From: Trissonchulus latispiculum
Taxonomy: Eukaryota > Nematoda > Enoplea > Enoplida > Ironidae
Reading direction: 5' to 3'
Assembly: GCA_030248195.1 (NCBI GenBank)
Contig: JASAND010015484.1
Location: forward strand, 1 to 64,000
DNA: 64,000 nt
The translations under genes and the position numbers were made by a program. This document shows, in pieces, positions 31,762 through 43,700 of this stretch (positions are counted from its first letter, which is position 1; each line of letters opens with the position of its first letter). The notes under the pieces were generated by a model. The model saw only the letters and a program-made list of their open reading frames with translations. It searched no databases and was not told where the DNA came from.

Positions 31762-34700
31762 CTATAACATTTAAGCCTACACCATGAATATGATCAAACA
31801 GGATGTAACAGTTCAGATTAAATCACATACGAAAAACAAATACACGTACAATTTCGAAAGCTATTGATAATAACGAAGCAATGGAAATGTCATACCACCG
31901 AAGTAAGGAATCCCAAGACAACACTTAAACATTCTCACATCTGCAACGGTAAATACGGTTCCATGGGCGCACCATGGGGAAGGTTTTGGGGTTTCCGACT
32001 CCTCCTTTTTTTCCGCCCCCCCCCCCCCGCAGTGTTGTTCATCGGCCCAAGTTTTCGTGAGCCGGTGCCACTTCTCGAAGGCTGGGTATCCAAAATGCAA
32101 GTAAGGATATAAAATATTTGCTAGTTTTCAAGGCAGGTTTTAGTAAGTTTAAGTCGATAAGCTACAGAAACTGTCACTGGCCGGTCGGCCGCCCCGTATT
32201 TGACCGGCCGACCTGATCTGAACCTGGGCCGGCAGGTCTGGACAATGTCGGGGAACAACACTACTTCCCAGAATCTGCCTCAATCTTTAAAAATTTTCGG
32301 GACTTCGTTTATCTCAATTTTTAAAAATTGTTGCAGATAGCAAGACAAATAATGTAAATGCATATTATAAACCCAACTGAGTTGCAAAACGTACTGCCTT
32401 CTTTCCTTTTGCAGTTGACCATTTGAATCGATGTCTTTCAATCTCATATCCTTTTCCAATTCGGCCGCAAATAAGGGTGATGAGGTGGGACTGTCACTGT
32501 CGTCAGAGTCTTGAGTCAAATCAATTTGTTCTACTGAACTGGAAGGAGCTTTCGACGGGTGCTGACATTTAAACAGAAGAAAGAAAAAACCGAAAATTAA
32601 GGATCTTGCAAGTGAAGGCGTTTTAAGGTGGTGATTCCTTTTGGCGACATCAAATTGGCACCCTTATTACTCATTCATTACTTGGATAAAATATCAAAGT
32701 CCAAAACGTGAATACCCAAAACAAAACAACGTTCACCTTTCTTCCACTACTGGTTCTGCCACCCTTAGTCAGATGGATCCTGTCCCATCTGCGCTGCGAA
32801 ATTTCAGAAAGTGGAAAGGTCGGGTACAAAATTATTGATTGGGAGGCTGGAAGGGACCGCGATATAGAAATAGATTGCAAAATTTTTACCTGTAGGGGTA
32901 GTAGACGACGACCCATCAACGCTGACATGATGATATAGATCCGATACGATTAATATATACGTAGATGTACGAGAAGCTTCAGGTGCCCCGGGAGGATTTG
33001 GGGGCAAAGTTCTGATTTGGGCGACTACGGAAGGGGGCGAGATTATGACATAAACGTTTGGGGGCTGTAGGGGGCACAGAACGGTCTTCAACAGAATGGA
33101 TGGTAGTTAACTCAAACCCGGGGTTCAGTAAGTTAAGTATTCACTACTTGGGGTTAAGAAACCTTTTTATTTCAAATAGCAGTTTAGTATTTTCTCTTTC
33201 AAATGAATACACTGAAACTAACTTTAGTTTTCGGAAATTGTTGAACTGCATTTTCGAAATTATTTAATTTTCCCGATTTTTGCAGACTGAAATAAATTTT
33301 TTCGTGAGGCATCGGCTCATTCGCATCAGATCATTCGAAACCACTATCATCGCTCTTCGTTATGAAGAAATTAGCTAAAAATTTATGCGCAACCTGGATT
33401 CTGCCTACTTTTCCTAACTTTGGCAAGAAACCACCTTAGTTTGAAAGCACTAATCGGGGCAACTAAAAAAGGGTCCCTGGGTATTTTTGTGTAAAATACG
33501 TCCGTCTTGCGTAGCGCAAGAAATGGTGGATTATTTGATTTCTGTAAAACAAGTTTTCAACGCCAAAAAAAAGAAAGTCGACTGTATCTCACAATAGAAA
33601 GAGCTAGAAAGTTGCTTCAAAAACCAAAAATGTAGAGCTCAACGAGATCTTTCGAATAAATATAGTCATAAGTATGCAGCTGCTGGCTGCTGCTCAACTG
33701 CCAGAAATCGTCAAAAACTTCCCTGTACGGAAGTGTCGAGTTTTTGAAGCGGGATTGCGCGGAAGGTGTTAGAATGCCAAAGTGAATTTATTGGATTTTG
33801 GAATGGATCAGCAAAGATTCATCAAATTTCTTTAGGATTTGAACCGTTAACCAACACAGTCCTCGTGCGCACCAATTTTGCAAAAGTAGGAATAAAAGTA
33901 GGAATTTTCCTTAAAAAAGTAGGAAAAAGTAGGAATAAAAAGTAGGAATTTTAAAGTAGGAATTTTTCAAAAAACGTAGGAGTTTTAACATAGTAAATTG
34001 TTGAGCGCTGCCTAAGCCTAGTTAGTTATAGTTAGTTATACCTATTCTATTCTATTCTATTCTATTCTAGAAAACCCCGATCTATGCACATTCACGTTTC
34101 ACCAAAACGGTAAAGGCATGAAAGCAATTGATTTCTATGTGATGGGGATGCAGTTCCTCCCTGACCAAAAAAAACCGGGTAGACCCCTCTGCAAGAAGAA
34201 AAAAGTTAGCCCTCACGGCCAGAAGAGAAAGGGCGGAGACTCCTCCCTCAACGATTTTTTACAAAAAATTGTACATTTTAAGCAAACTAGTGTTCTAAAT
34301 TTCTCAAAAATAGAAACAATTGTTTAGAATCATTTTTACTTTTTTTACCAAAAAATTTTAAAAAATCCACAATGTTCGCTATTTTTGAGATAAACTCTCG
34401 AAAATTTGGAGTATATATTTCATAAACAGACACCTGAAGTTGGGGTATAGCTCTCCCCCACTCAGAATCGGACCCATGTATCACTGGCGGATCCAGGATT
34501 TCGTGACGGGGGGGCGGTCAAATTTTTTTCGTCGGGGGGTCTGGGGGGGCGGAGCCCCCCAGAAGTTGAACAAATTTTTTGTTTTTGCAATAAAATCGGT
34601 CTTCGGATCTTTAATTCTTTTCATTCTGGAGAACTGAGAAAATGTTTTAGAATTCTTGACATTTTTAGGCAAAAATGGAAATTTTCTGCGAAAAATCGGA

Positions 34701-37700
34701 TGCATATTAAGCTTTATCTTCATAAATGCACTAAATATGCGGTTAAAAAGCAGAAAATTCGCGCCGGAGGCGCGAAATTTTTTGGTTTTTTGCCCTTTTT
34801 CCTCTTTCTCTCCCTAATTTTTCCTACCTTCGAATCGCGACGGGGGGGCGGCCCCCCCCCTGGATCCCCCCCCCCCCCTGGATCCGCCCCTGCCATGTAT
34901 GTATGTCCACTCCGTAAGGTGCAAATTCTTTGAAAAATCATTACACATTGTTTGAAAAATTTATTTCTGATAATGCTTCGTACAAATAAGTCTATTAAAT
35001 TCTCAAAATTAGCTACCTCTCGTGCCCCATAAACAGGAATAGGCAAAAACCCTCATCCACATCACCCTACCCGCTTCACCCAAATTCCTTGAACCGCGTG
35101 AAATTATTCCACTTTGTGAAGAGCCTACTTTGTTCTTTTCCTTAACCTTACCCAAATTTAATTTTTTGTTCATTTTTAAAAATTGTTCGTTCCAAAGAAC
35201 ACAATTTTGGAACAAAGACTACGCATTACAGTTAGCACTTTTCAAGCCAAGCTGACGAGGAAAGCTCAACACCGACCCAAGTTTAATTAAGTACCTCCAA
35301 AATCCAAAAATATCTTTAGAATTGAAATCTAACCCCGGCGAAGCAACCCCGGTGAAGCCGGAACTCTTCGAAAAATACAGACAAAAAGGTAAGCTTCCTA
35401 AAAATCCTGCAAAATCCCTTCATTTTTGAAGCTCAGTTAAAAAAGGAAATAAAATAAATTTAGGGCGAAAAAAAGAAATGAAAAGAAAAAGAAAAAACCT
35501 GGCTAGAAACATGAAAAACTAAACAGGATGCCAGCAAATTATTTCCGCGGATAATTATTTCCATAAAAGATCAGCAAAATGTGCATAGCATAAATTCATC
35601 TGGTATATACATGCCCAATCCACTCTTAGACTTGCCCTTCATGCAGCACCACAAGTATATATAACATAATTCTAGCAAGACGCTATGCTCAACGTGAACC
35701 ATATTATCATAGGGGTCGCGCCAGCGACCCCTATAATATGTGTGAAAAGTGGCTGGAGACAGTGTAAAATAAGCTGCGCAGAAGCTGCGCAAAATCCTGC
35801 GCAGATCCTGCGCAGATTTCATGCGCAAATTGTAGAGCACATCGAGTTTAGTATGTCTGTGAAGTTTCAGCCTCGTATCACTTACCGTTAAAAAGTTGCG
35901 CCCCGGACCGGTTATGGCGGCGATGTTTTTTTTCCGGTTTCTCCTATTTGATGGTTGTATTGTACATAATGTTCGCCGCTTTCACGTGATCTGCAGCGGT
36001 GGGCCAACCTAAAGGGCTATAGGGTCTAGTAGTACCCTCTAAAGAATTTAAGAATCACAACTTTTTTTTGCGCCGCAGCTGCGCCACAGCGCCGCAGTGG
36101 CGCCGCAAAGTCGGCTCATAGCGAAAAGTGACCATTTTTGTGGTCGTCGCTCAGGTCGAACGTTACGAGCTAAAAGTGGTCAAATTTGGTATCAAATGAA
36201 AGCCCTAAGTGAGCTGAGCAACTTTTGTCATAGAACTGCGTACCTAAAGTGGCTGTAGAGTGCTGTGGTGGGGTGGGGTGGGGACTTAGGCGATTTTGGG
36301 TCAAAAATAAAATTTTTCAAAAGTGGTCAAATTTGGTATCAAATGAAAGCCCTAAGTGAGCTGAGCAACTTTTGTCATAGAACTGCGTACCCAAAGTGGC
36401 TGTAGAGTGCTGTGGTGGGGTGGGGTGTTGACTTAGGCGATTTTGGGTCAAAAATAAAATTTTTCAAAAGTGGTCAAATTTGGTATCAAATGAAAGCCCT
36501 AAGTGAGCTGAGCAACTTTTGTCATAGAACTGCGTACCCAAAGTGGCTGTAGAGTGCTGTGGTGGGGTGGGGTGAGGACTTAGGCGATTTTGGGTCAAAA
36601 ATAAAATTTTTCAAAAGTGGTCAAATTTGGTATCAAATGAAAGCCCTAAGTGAGCTGAGCAACTTTTGTCATAGAACTGCGTACCCAAAGTGGCTGTAGA
36701 GTGCTGTGGTGGGGTGGGGTGGGGACTTAGGCGATTTTCGGTCAAAATGAAATTTTTCAAAAGCGGTCAAATTTGGTATCAAATGAAAGCCCTAAGTGAG
36801 CTGGGCAACTTTTGCTGTGTCGAATTTATGTCTTTCTCAACCGGAATTTATATAAAGGATAGACATAGGCCCAACACACATATTATCCCCTTTTGTGCGG
36901 AGCATTTTTGTTACTTGTATATATAGAAAACAGTTCGGAACAAAATGGACAAGCCCAGTTTTGTTTCGCAAACACTTGCCTTGGCCTGCAGAATGAGTGT
37001 ACGTATATACCTTTTCAGGAGATAAAGTGAGCATTAAAATAAAACTTTCCGCGCCGTCGGCGCCAAATTTTTGTAAAATTGAAGCAGAAAACAAAAATTA
37101 ATATAATAAAATTTACCAGCCAAGAAAAAAGTAGGAAAAAGTAGGAATTTTTGGCCTCAAGTAGGAAAAAAGTAGGAATCTGGAAAAAAGTAGGAAAAAA
37201 GTGGGAAAAGTAGGAACCGCACGAGCACTGCCAACAATATATACCCAAAAGGAATCACCACCTTAAACTAGATCTCTGAACAAGATTTTAAAATTAAAGA
37301 AAAACTAGGTCAAAAACAGAGCCCGATCATGAGAGAGTGACAAAAGTAAAACATAAAAATAGGACCAGAATTACTTCAGGATTTTGAAGATCTTCAGGCA
37401 GCAAACTGTTGGAGTTAAGGCGATGTAGTTCCCGATACAATTTTGCAATTGTATGAATCCGACTGGGATCAGACTTTTCAAGCCTAAACCAATCAGAGCA
37501 AACAACTTAATATTCAAATTAATTCTCAACAAAGCAAAATAACATGCACTTATAAACAAAATAAGAAATGCTTCCGAAATATGAAATACTGGTTTTCCTT
37601 TAAAAATATTAAAATCTAATTTAAAACATATTATTTTTTGTAACAGTCTGTTTCATAAACAGTCAACCACTACACTAAATAATCGTGTACTTGTGAGCAT

Positions 37701-40700
37701 ATGCTCCCAGGCTTTCAGCTAAATAGGTTCGTGCGTTAGAATGAGAGGGATCCACAGTTAGTGCTTTACGAAACTGTTTAATGGCTTCTTCAAAGTTTTC
37801 CAAATTCGCAAGTCTAAAATATAAAGCACTGGTAAGTTTACTAGTGTACCCTCTTTTGCACTGACGGCTTTGCAGCTGCATTGTTTTACATACAACGCTA
37901 ACACTTGTTGTAACATCCACACAGGTTTAAGATCAAGAAAAAAATGAAAAGTAGTTGGCTGCAAGGAGTCTAATGAAGAGACCGTGACGCTCTCGGCTCC
38001 GGACACTTGACTACGGACGATATGGTTTCTGGTTCCCCACGTTTTGATTTTTGCATAATAAACTTGAAACTCATTTACAAAAGTGTTTAAGTGCAGACAA
38101 AGCTTGCACTCGCCTCGCAGTGTACACAGTGTACGCAGGTAAAACCAAGAGTACATAATGCTAAGAGTTAGACAAAGGCAGGCTCTCTGTTATCATGCGC
38201 GCTATCGGCTGACCCCCCTCCCACAAATTGACCCCCTCTCACACCGCCCCTATATGGGTACATAGTTCCAAACGGGGGTCGCTCACTCGCTTAGTATATT
38301 TTGTTTGTTAAACATAAGCGCTTATACCCCATCCATAAATTGTGCTCCTCTAGCATTTTTAGGGTTTTGAAAGTGGGGGAAGCGGGCTTCCGAAAAGTAG
38401 GGGGCGAGCCAAAGGTATAAATATACCTATATTTTTAGCGAAAAATTAGCATTTTTAAGGTACAACGCAAGAAATTGATGTTTTTAAGCTTAAAATGAAC
38501 TTATAAGTCCATAAATTAGCTAAAAATAGTACTGGAATTGGCCGAAATTTTCCTTGGTTGGCTTGGCTTGGCTTGGCCGGAGTTTGAAGTTGGCCAGCCA
38601 ATTGGCCGTTGGCTAAAAATTGAGAAAATTTTACCTCAAAAACCACTTTTGGGCGGCCTCCAAAATAGTGGGTGGGGGCTTGCCGAAAAGTGGGGGGCTT
38701 CGAAAAGTGGATGGGGAACCGATAAGAGGGGCACCCCCCCACTGAAAAATAGCAGCTCCTGTTAATTTCAACGAATAATTATGTAAAAGAGTGAATGACC
38801 CCAGTTTTGACCCCGTACCCATATAGGTGCGGTGTGAGAGGGGGGGGGGGGTAAATTTGTGGGAGGGGGTCAGCCGATAGCGCGCACAACATAGTTTGTG
38901 TTCTGACAACAGAGAGCCAGCGTGTATTCTCACTCTTATCATTATGTACTCTTGGTAAAACGAAGCAAACATACAAGGCTCCTTTTGCTACTAAAGCTTC
39001 TGCATTAGTGGAATCAATTTCCAAGGCACGATTATAGTGTTGCATAGCCTCTATACGTTCACCTCTACGTGCACAGCTAACACCTTTTTGAACACTGAAA
39101 CAAATATAACTAAGATGAATGACAAAGAAAAACTTCCCATGAAATGGAGCACGGATCTTAAAATATGCTACGTATATAATTTAACGCGTACACAATGTAC
39201 GCAATTCTAAATTTTTCACTACTTATTTCTGAAAAAATGACGAATGATTTGTACCAGAAAAAACATTTTTAATAGCTAATTAATTAATTTAATTTAATTT
39301 AAAATTTTTAGGGAAGGGCACATTCGGAGGTTGCTGTGAATGGTGGGGGGTTACTGCTGCAACAAACGTTCTTTCCTATCCCGTTTTGCTGATCAAGCTT
39401 ATGTATTACAGTCGGGCTCAACTGGCAAAAAAATTACAAACCAAACAAAATATAAAATATTGTAACCTTTGCAGGGCGAGACCAGTAGTCTGATGCTTAG
39501 TTAACTCACAACCAAATTCAGTGGAGTCAAAATTTCGTCTAAAGCAAACAGAATCATTACGCAGTTAAGAGCTATGCACACTTTATCAACACAATGTTCT
39601 CAATCAAGTAACAGTCTTAAGGTGGTGGTATCGTTTACCGCACTGGTGCAGACTGAAAAATTTGTAATGGCAACCTATAGATTTGACGTATTTAAAGCAT
39701 TAAATGACCGAAAACTTGCATATTCTCAAAAAATGTAGCTTTCATTGTTAGGTGGTAACTCACAAATTGGAAAAAATAATATGAAATTTTGAACAAGGAT
39801 TACTTTCGATTAAATTACGTTAGAGAGCTGAAATTTCGCAAGCGAAGACAGGAATATCTTGCCGAGGGTCATTTTTCAGCATTTTAGTTATTGTTTAGCA
39901 TGTCGAAAGAAAACTTCTAAAAACGCATATTGATGCCATTTTTGAAAATTCAACAAGCGATATCTCAACTGTTTTAGGCTCAAACAGAAAACTAGGAAAA
40001 ATGACCCTGCAATAAGTTTTGGTCAATTCGTACGCCAAATTTGAAAACACAATATTACTCGAAGTATGAGAAAACCTTGTTTAAAACATAAATTTCCTTC
40101 ATTATTTAACGATCAATGTAATTGGCACAAGTTTTTTAGTACAACCAGAAACGAGTTACAAATACAATTTAAATTACAACTAAATGACGTTTCTGCATTT
40201 AAGTGTAATAATCTGTTAAATTCATTTAATGTAACCTTTTTCCAGTGTCTGACCTTTTGACCTTGTCCAACTGCTACGGTCAACACTAGTATATAATTCG
40301 TAGCCTTTGCACATTGGCGTAATTATCATATGAAATATCGTGTAGTAAAATATCCAGCTGTGGCTAGCTCATAGTCGGGACAATGACATAGCTAGTGCAT
40401 TGTCCGGACAGACTAGTGCCCTGTCTGCGCTAGCTCTTAGTCCGTGACATATATATTTGCACGCTGTCCGCTCACCGAAAGTAGTCTGGTTCGAGCTTAA
40501 AAACCAAAAACTTTAAAATTTTTTATTTTTTGCTGTTTCTAGTCTGGGTTGTATCTACTTATATTAACAAGTAGGAAAAATGCTCCTTGCAGTCGCATGA
40601 AAAAGTTAATATGAGCTATTATGGCCAACATTTAAACGTGCTAAGGACAAGATTTAAAATGTTTAATATGAGCCAACATCTAAATAAGTAGAGGACAAGA

Positions 40701-43700
40701 TGTAAACGGTTAATATGAGCCGCTACGTTTCTCATGGGCTCATATTGACGCGACTAAAATGGCAAACATATACAGTTTACGGTTGGCATATAAGCATCAG
40801 TGTTTATAAACGATTTGATTGGCTTGGGAATATTTAATTAATGTGATGATTGCGATAATAACTTCAAATGTGATTTCTCAAGATTTCACAACATGTGTAA
40901 GTTCCACATTTTCGTTTCTTCATTAGATTGGACTTCGGTTTCGTTTTGTTGACTTTATGTGGTGGCCTTAAATGTGTACTTGGATGTAGCGGTGGAGAAG
41001 AAAACATTTACGTACAGCTTTGCAAAATTAATGTTTATGCGTCGTTATTCATGCAAGCCATTTCAGTGTTGGATTAAAAGTAAGCAAAAGCTAAATGAGC
41101 GTCAATATGAGCCCAAGAGAAACGTAGCGGCTCATATTAGCCGTTTACATCTTGTCCTCTACTTATTTAGATGTTGGCTCATATTAAACATTTTAAATCT
41201 TGTCCTTAGCACGTTTAAATGTTGGCCATAATAGCTCATATTAACTTTTTCATGCGACTGCAAGGAGCATTTTTCCTACTTGTCCTAATCCAATTTTTGG
41301 TAGCGTAAGGTTCGCAAGAGTATGCGTCCTTTCCATTGAAACGAGTACAGTCGATTTATTGTATATGCCCCCAACCACACCGCCGAAAAACGCTGTTCCA
41401 GGGGGTTTGACCAGTGGTCAATAGGCCACCTAGACCGTAGTGACCAGTGGTCACTTCCGTCGGTTTGGACAATATGCCCATTGAAACGAGCATAGTCGAT
41501 TTACTATATATGCCCCCAACCAAAACGCCGAAAAACGAAGTTTTAGGGGGTTTGACCAGTGGTCAATAGGCCAACTAGACCAGTGGTCACTTCCGTCGGT
41601 TTCGAAAATATGCCCATTGAAACGAGCATAGTCGATTTACTATATATGCGCCAACCAAAACGCTGAAAAACGCTGTTCCAGGGGGTTTGACCAGTGGTCA
41701 ATAGGCCAGCTAGACCGTAGTGACCAGTGGTCACTTCCGTCGGTAGGCCAGCTAGACCATAGTGACCAGTGGTGACTTCCGTCGGTTTCGAAAATATGCA
41801 TATTGAAACGAGCACAGTCGATTTACTATATACGCCCCCAACCAAAACGCAGAAAAACGTTGTTTTGGGGGTTTGACCAGTGGTCAATAGGCCACCTAGA
41901 CCGTAGTGACCAGTGGTCACTTCCGGTGGTTTCGACAACACGCCCATTGAAACGAGCGTAGTCGATTTACTATATATGCCAAAACAAAAACGCCGAAAAA
42001 CGAAGTTTTACGGGGTTTGACCAGTGGTCAATAGGCCACCTAGACCAGTGGTCACTTCCGTCGGTTTCGAAAATATGCCCATTGAAACGAGCATAGTCGA
42101 TTTACTATATATGCCCCCAACCAAAACGGCGAAAATCGCTGTTTTAGGGGGTTTGACCAGTGGTCAATAGACCACCTAGACTAGTGGTCACTTCCGTCGG
42201 TTTCGAAAATATATCCATTGAAACGAGCATAGTCGATTTACTCTATAGGCCTCCAACCAAAACGCCGAAGAACGCTGTTTTAGGGGGTTTGACCAGTGGC
42301 GCACATAGGAAATTTTTCAGGGGGGGCGGACCTCAAAAAAATTTGGGGGGGTCTAGGGGCAAAATTTTTGAAAACCAGGTTTAAAATTCAAAAATAAGCG
42401 TAAATTAAACAAAAATCAAATAAATTTTGCGCCGACCAAGGGCGCACCCGGGATTTAGAAGAGGGGAGTTGATTTTAAAAAAGTTTTTGCTTTACACTCC
42501 TGGCTCTACGGCTGTGTATCCGGGGATGAGCACCGGCACCCCTTGTCCCTGAAGCAGGGATGGAGATATTCTCCAGGGGTCACCTTTACCTTTACCTTTT
42601 CGCCAGGTGCACAAGATTTCAAAATAGCCGTTCACCTATCGGGGGGTCTGGGGGGCAGTGCCCCCCAGAAGTTGAAGAAATTTTTTGTTTTTGCAATAAA
42701 ATCGGTCTTCGAATCTTTAATTCTTTTCATACTAACTGAGAAAATTTTTTAAAATTCTTGACATTTTTAGGCAAAAATGATAATTTTCTCCGAAAAGTCG
42801 GATGCATTCCAAGCATTTTCTTCATAAATGCAATAATTATGCCGTTAAAAACTGGAAAATTCGCGCCGAAGGCACGAAATTTTTTGGTTTTTTGCAATTT
42901 TTCCTCTTTCTCTCCTTAATTTTTCCTACCTTCGGATCGCGACGGGGGGGGCGGCCCCCCCCCCCAAGTGCGCCCCTGGGTTTGACCAGTGGTCAATAGG
43001 CCACCTAGACCGTAGTGACCATTGGTCACTTCCGTCGGTTTCGACAATACGCCCATTGAAACGAGCGTAGTCGATTTACTATATATGCCCCCAACCAAAA
43101 CGCCGAAAAACGAAGTTTTAGGGGGTTTGACCAGTGGTCAATAGGCCACCTAGACCAGTGGTCACTTCCGTCGGTTTCGAAAATATGCCCATTGAAACGA
43201 GCATAGTCGATTTACTATATATGCCCCCAACCAAAACGCTGAAAAACGCTGTTCCAGGGGGTTTGACCAGTGGTCAATAGGCCAGCTAGACCGTAGTGAC
43301 CAGTGGTCACTTCCGTCGGTTTCGAAAAGATGCCCATTGAAACGAGCACAGTCGATTTACTATATACGCCCCCAACCAAAACGCAAAAAACGTTGTTTTG
43401 GGGGTTTGACCAGTGGTCAATAGGCCACCTAGACCGTAGTGACCAGTGGTCACTTCCGGCGGTTTCGACAACACGCCCATTGAAACGAGCGTAGTCGATT
43501 TACTATATATGCCACAACAAAAACGCCGAAAAACGAAGTTTTACGGGGTTTGACCAGTGGTCAATAGGCCACCTAGACCAGTGGTCACTTCCGTCGGTTT
43601 CGAAAATATGCCCATTGAAACGAGCATAGTCGATTTACTATATATGCCACCAACCAAAACGGCGAAAATCGCTGTTTTAGGGGGTTTGACCAGTGGTCAA

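Larger units (their letters stand above)
33857..37230. mobile_element. Nested TIR element (CAGTSCTCGTGCG) with AAAGTAGGAA repeats
   Basis: The left end is CAGTCCTCGTGCGCACC and the right end is GGAACCGCACGAGCACTG. CCAACA lies outside both ends, a possible 6-bp duplication. Subterminal AAAAGTAGGAATTTT repeats lie at both ends (33890-33990 and 37125-37215). It holds a hAT-like insertion and a 147-bp satellite. No transposase was recognised. Confidence 0.65.
32627..37262. mobile_element. TTAA-flanked element filling a TTC14 intron
   Basis: The element has TTAA at 32623-32626 and 37263-37266. The ends are GGTGGTGATTCCTTTTGG and CCAAAAGGAATCACCACC. It is the same family as 2804-3784 but expanded by nested insertions. 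Without it the intron 37374-32562 would be only about 170 bp. Confidence 0.85.
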
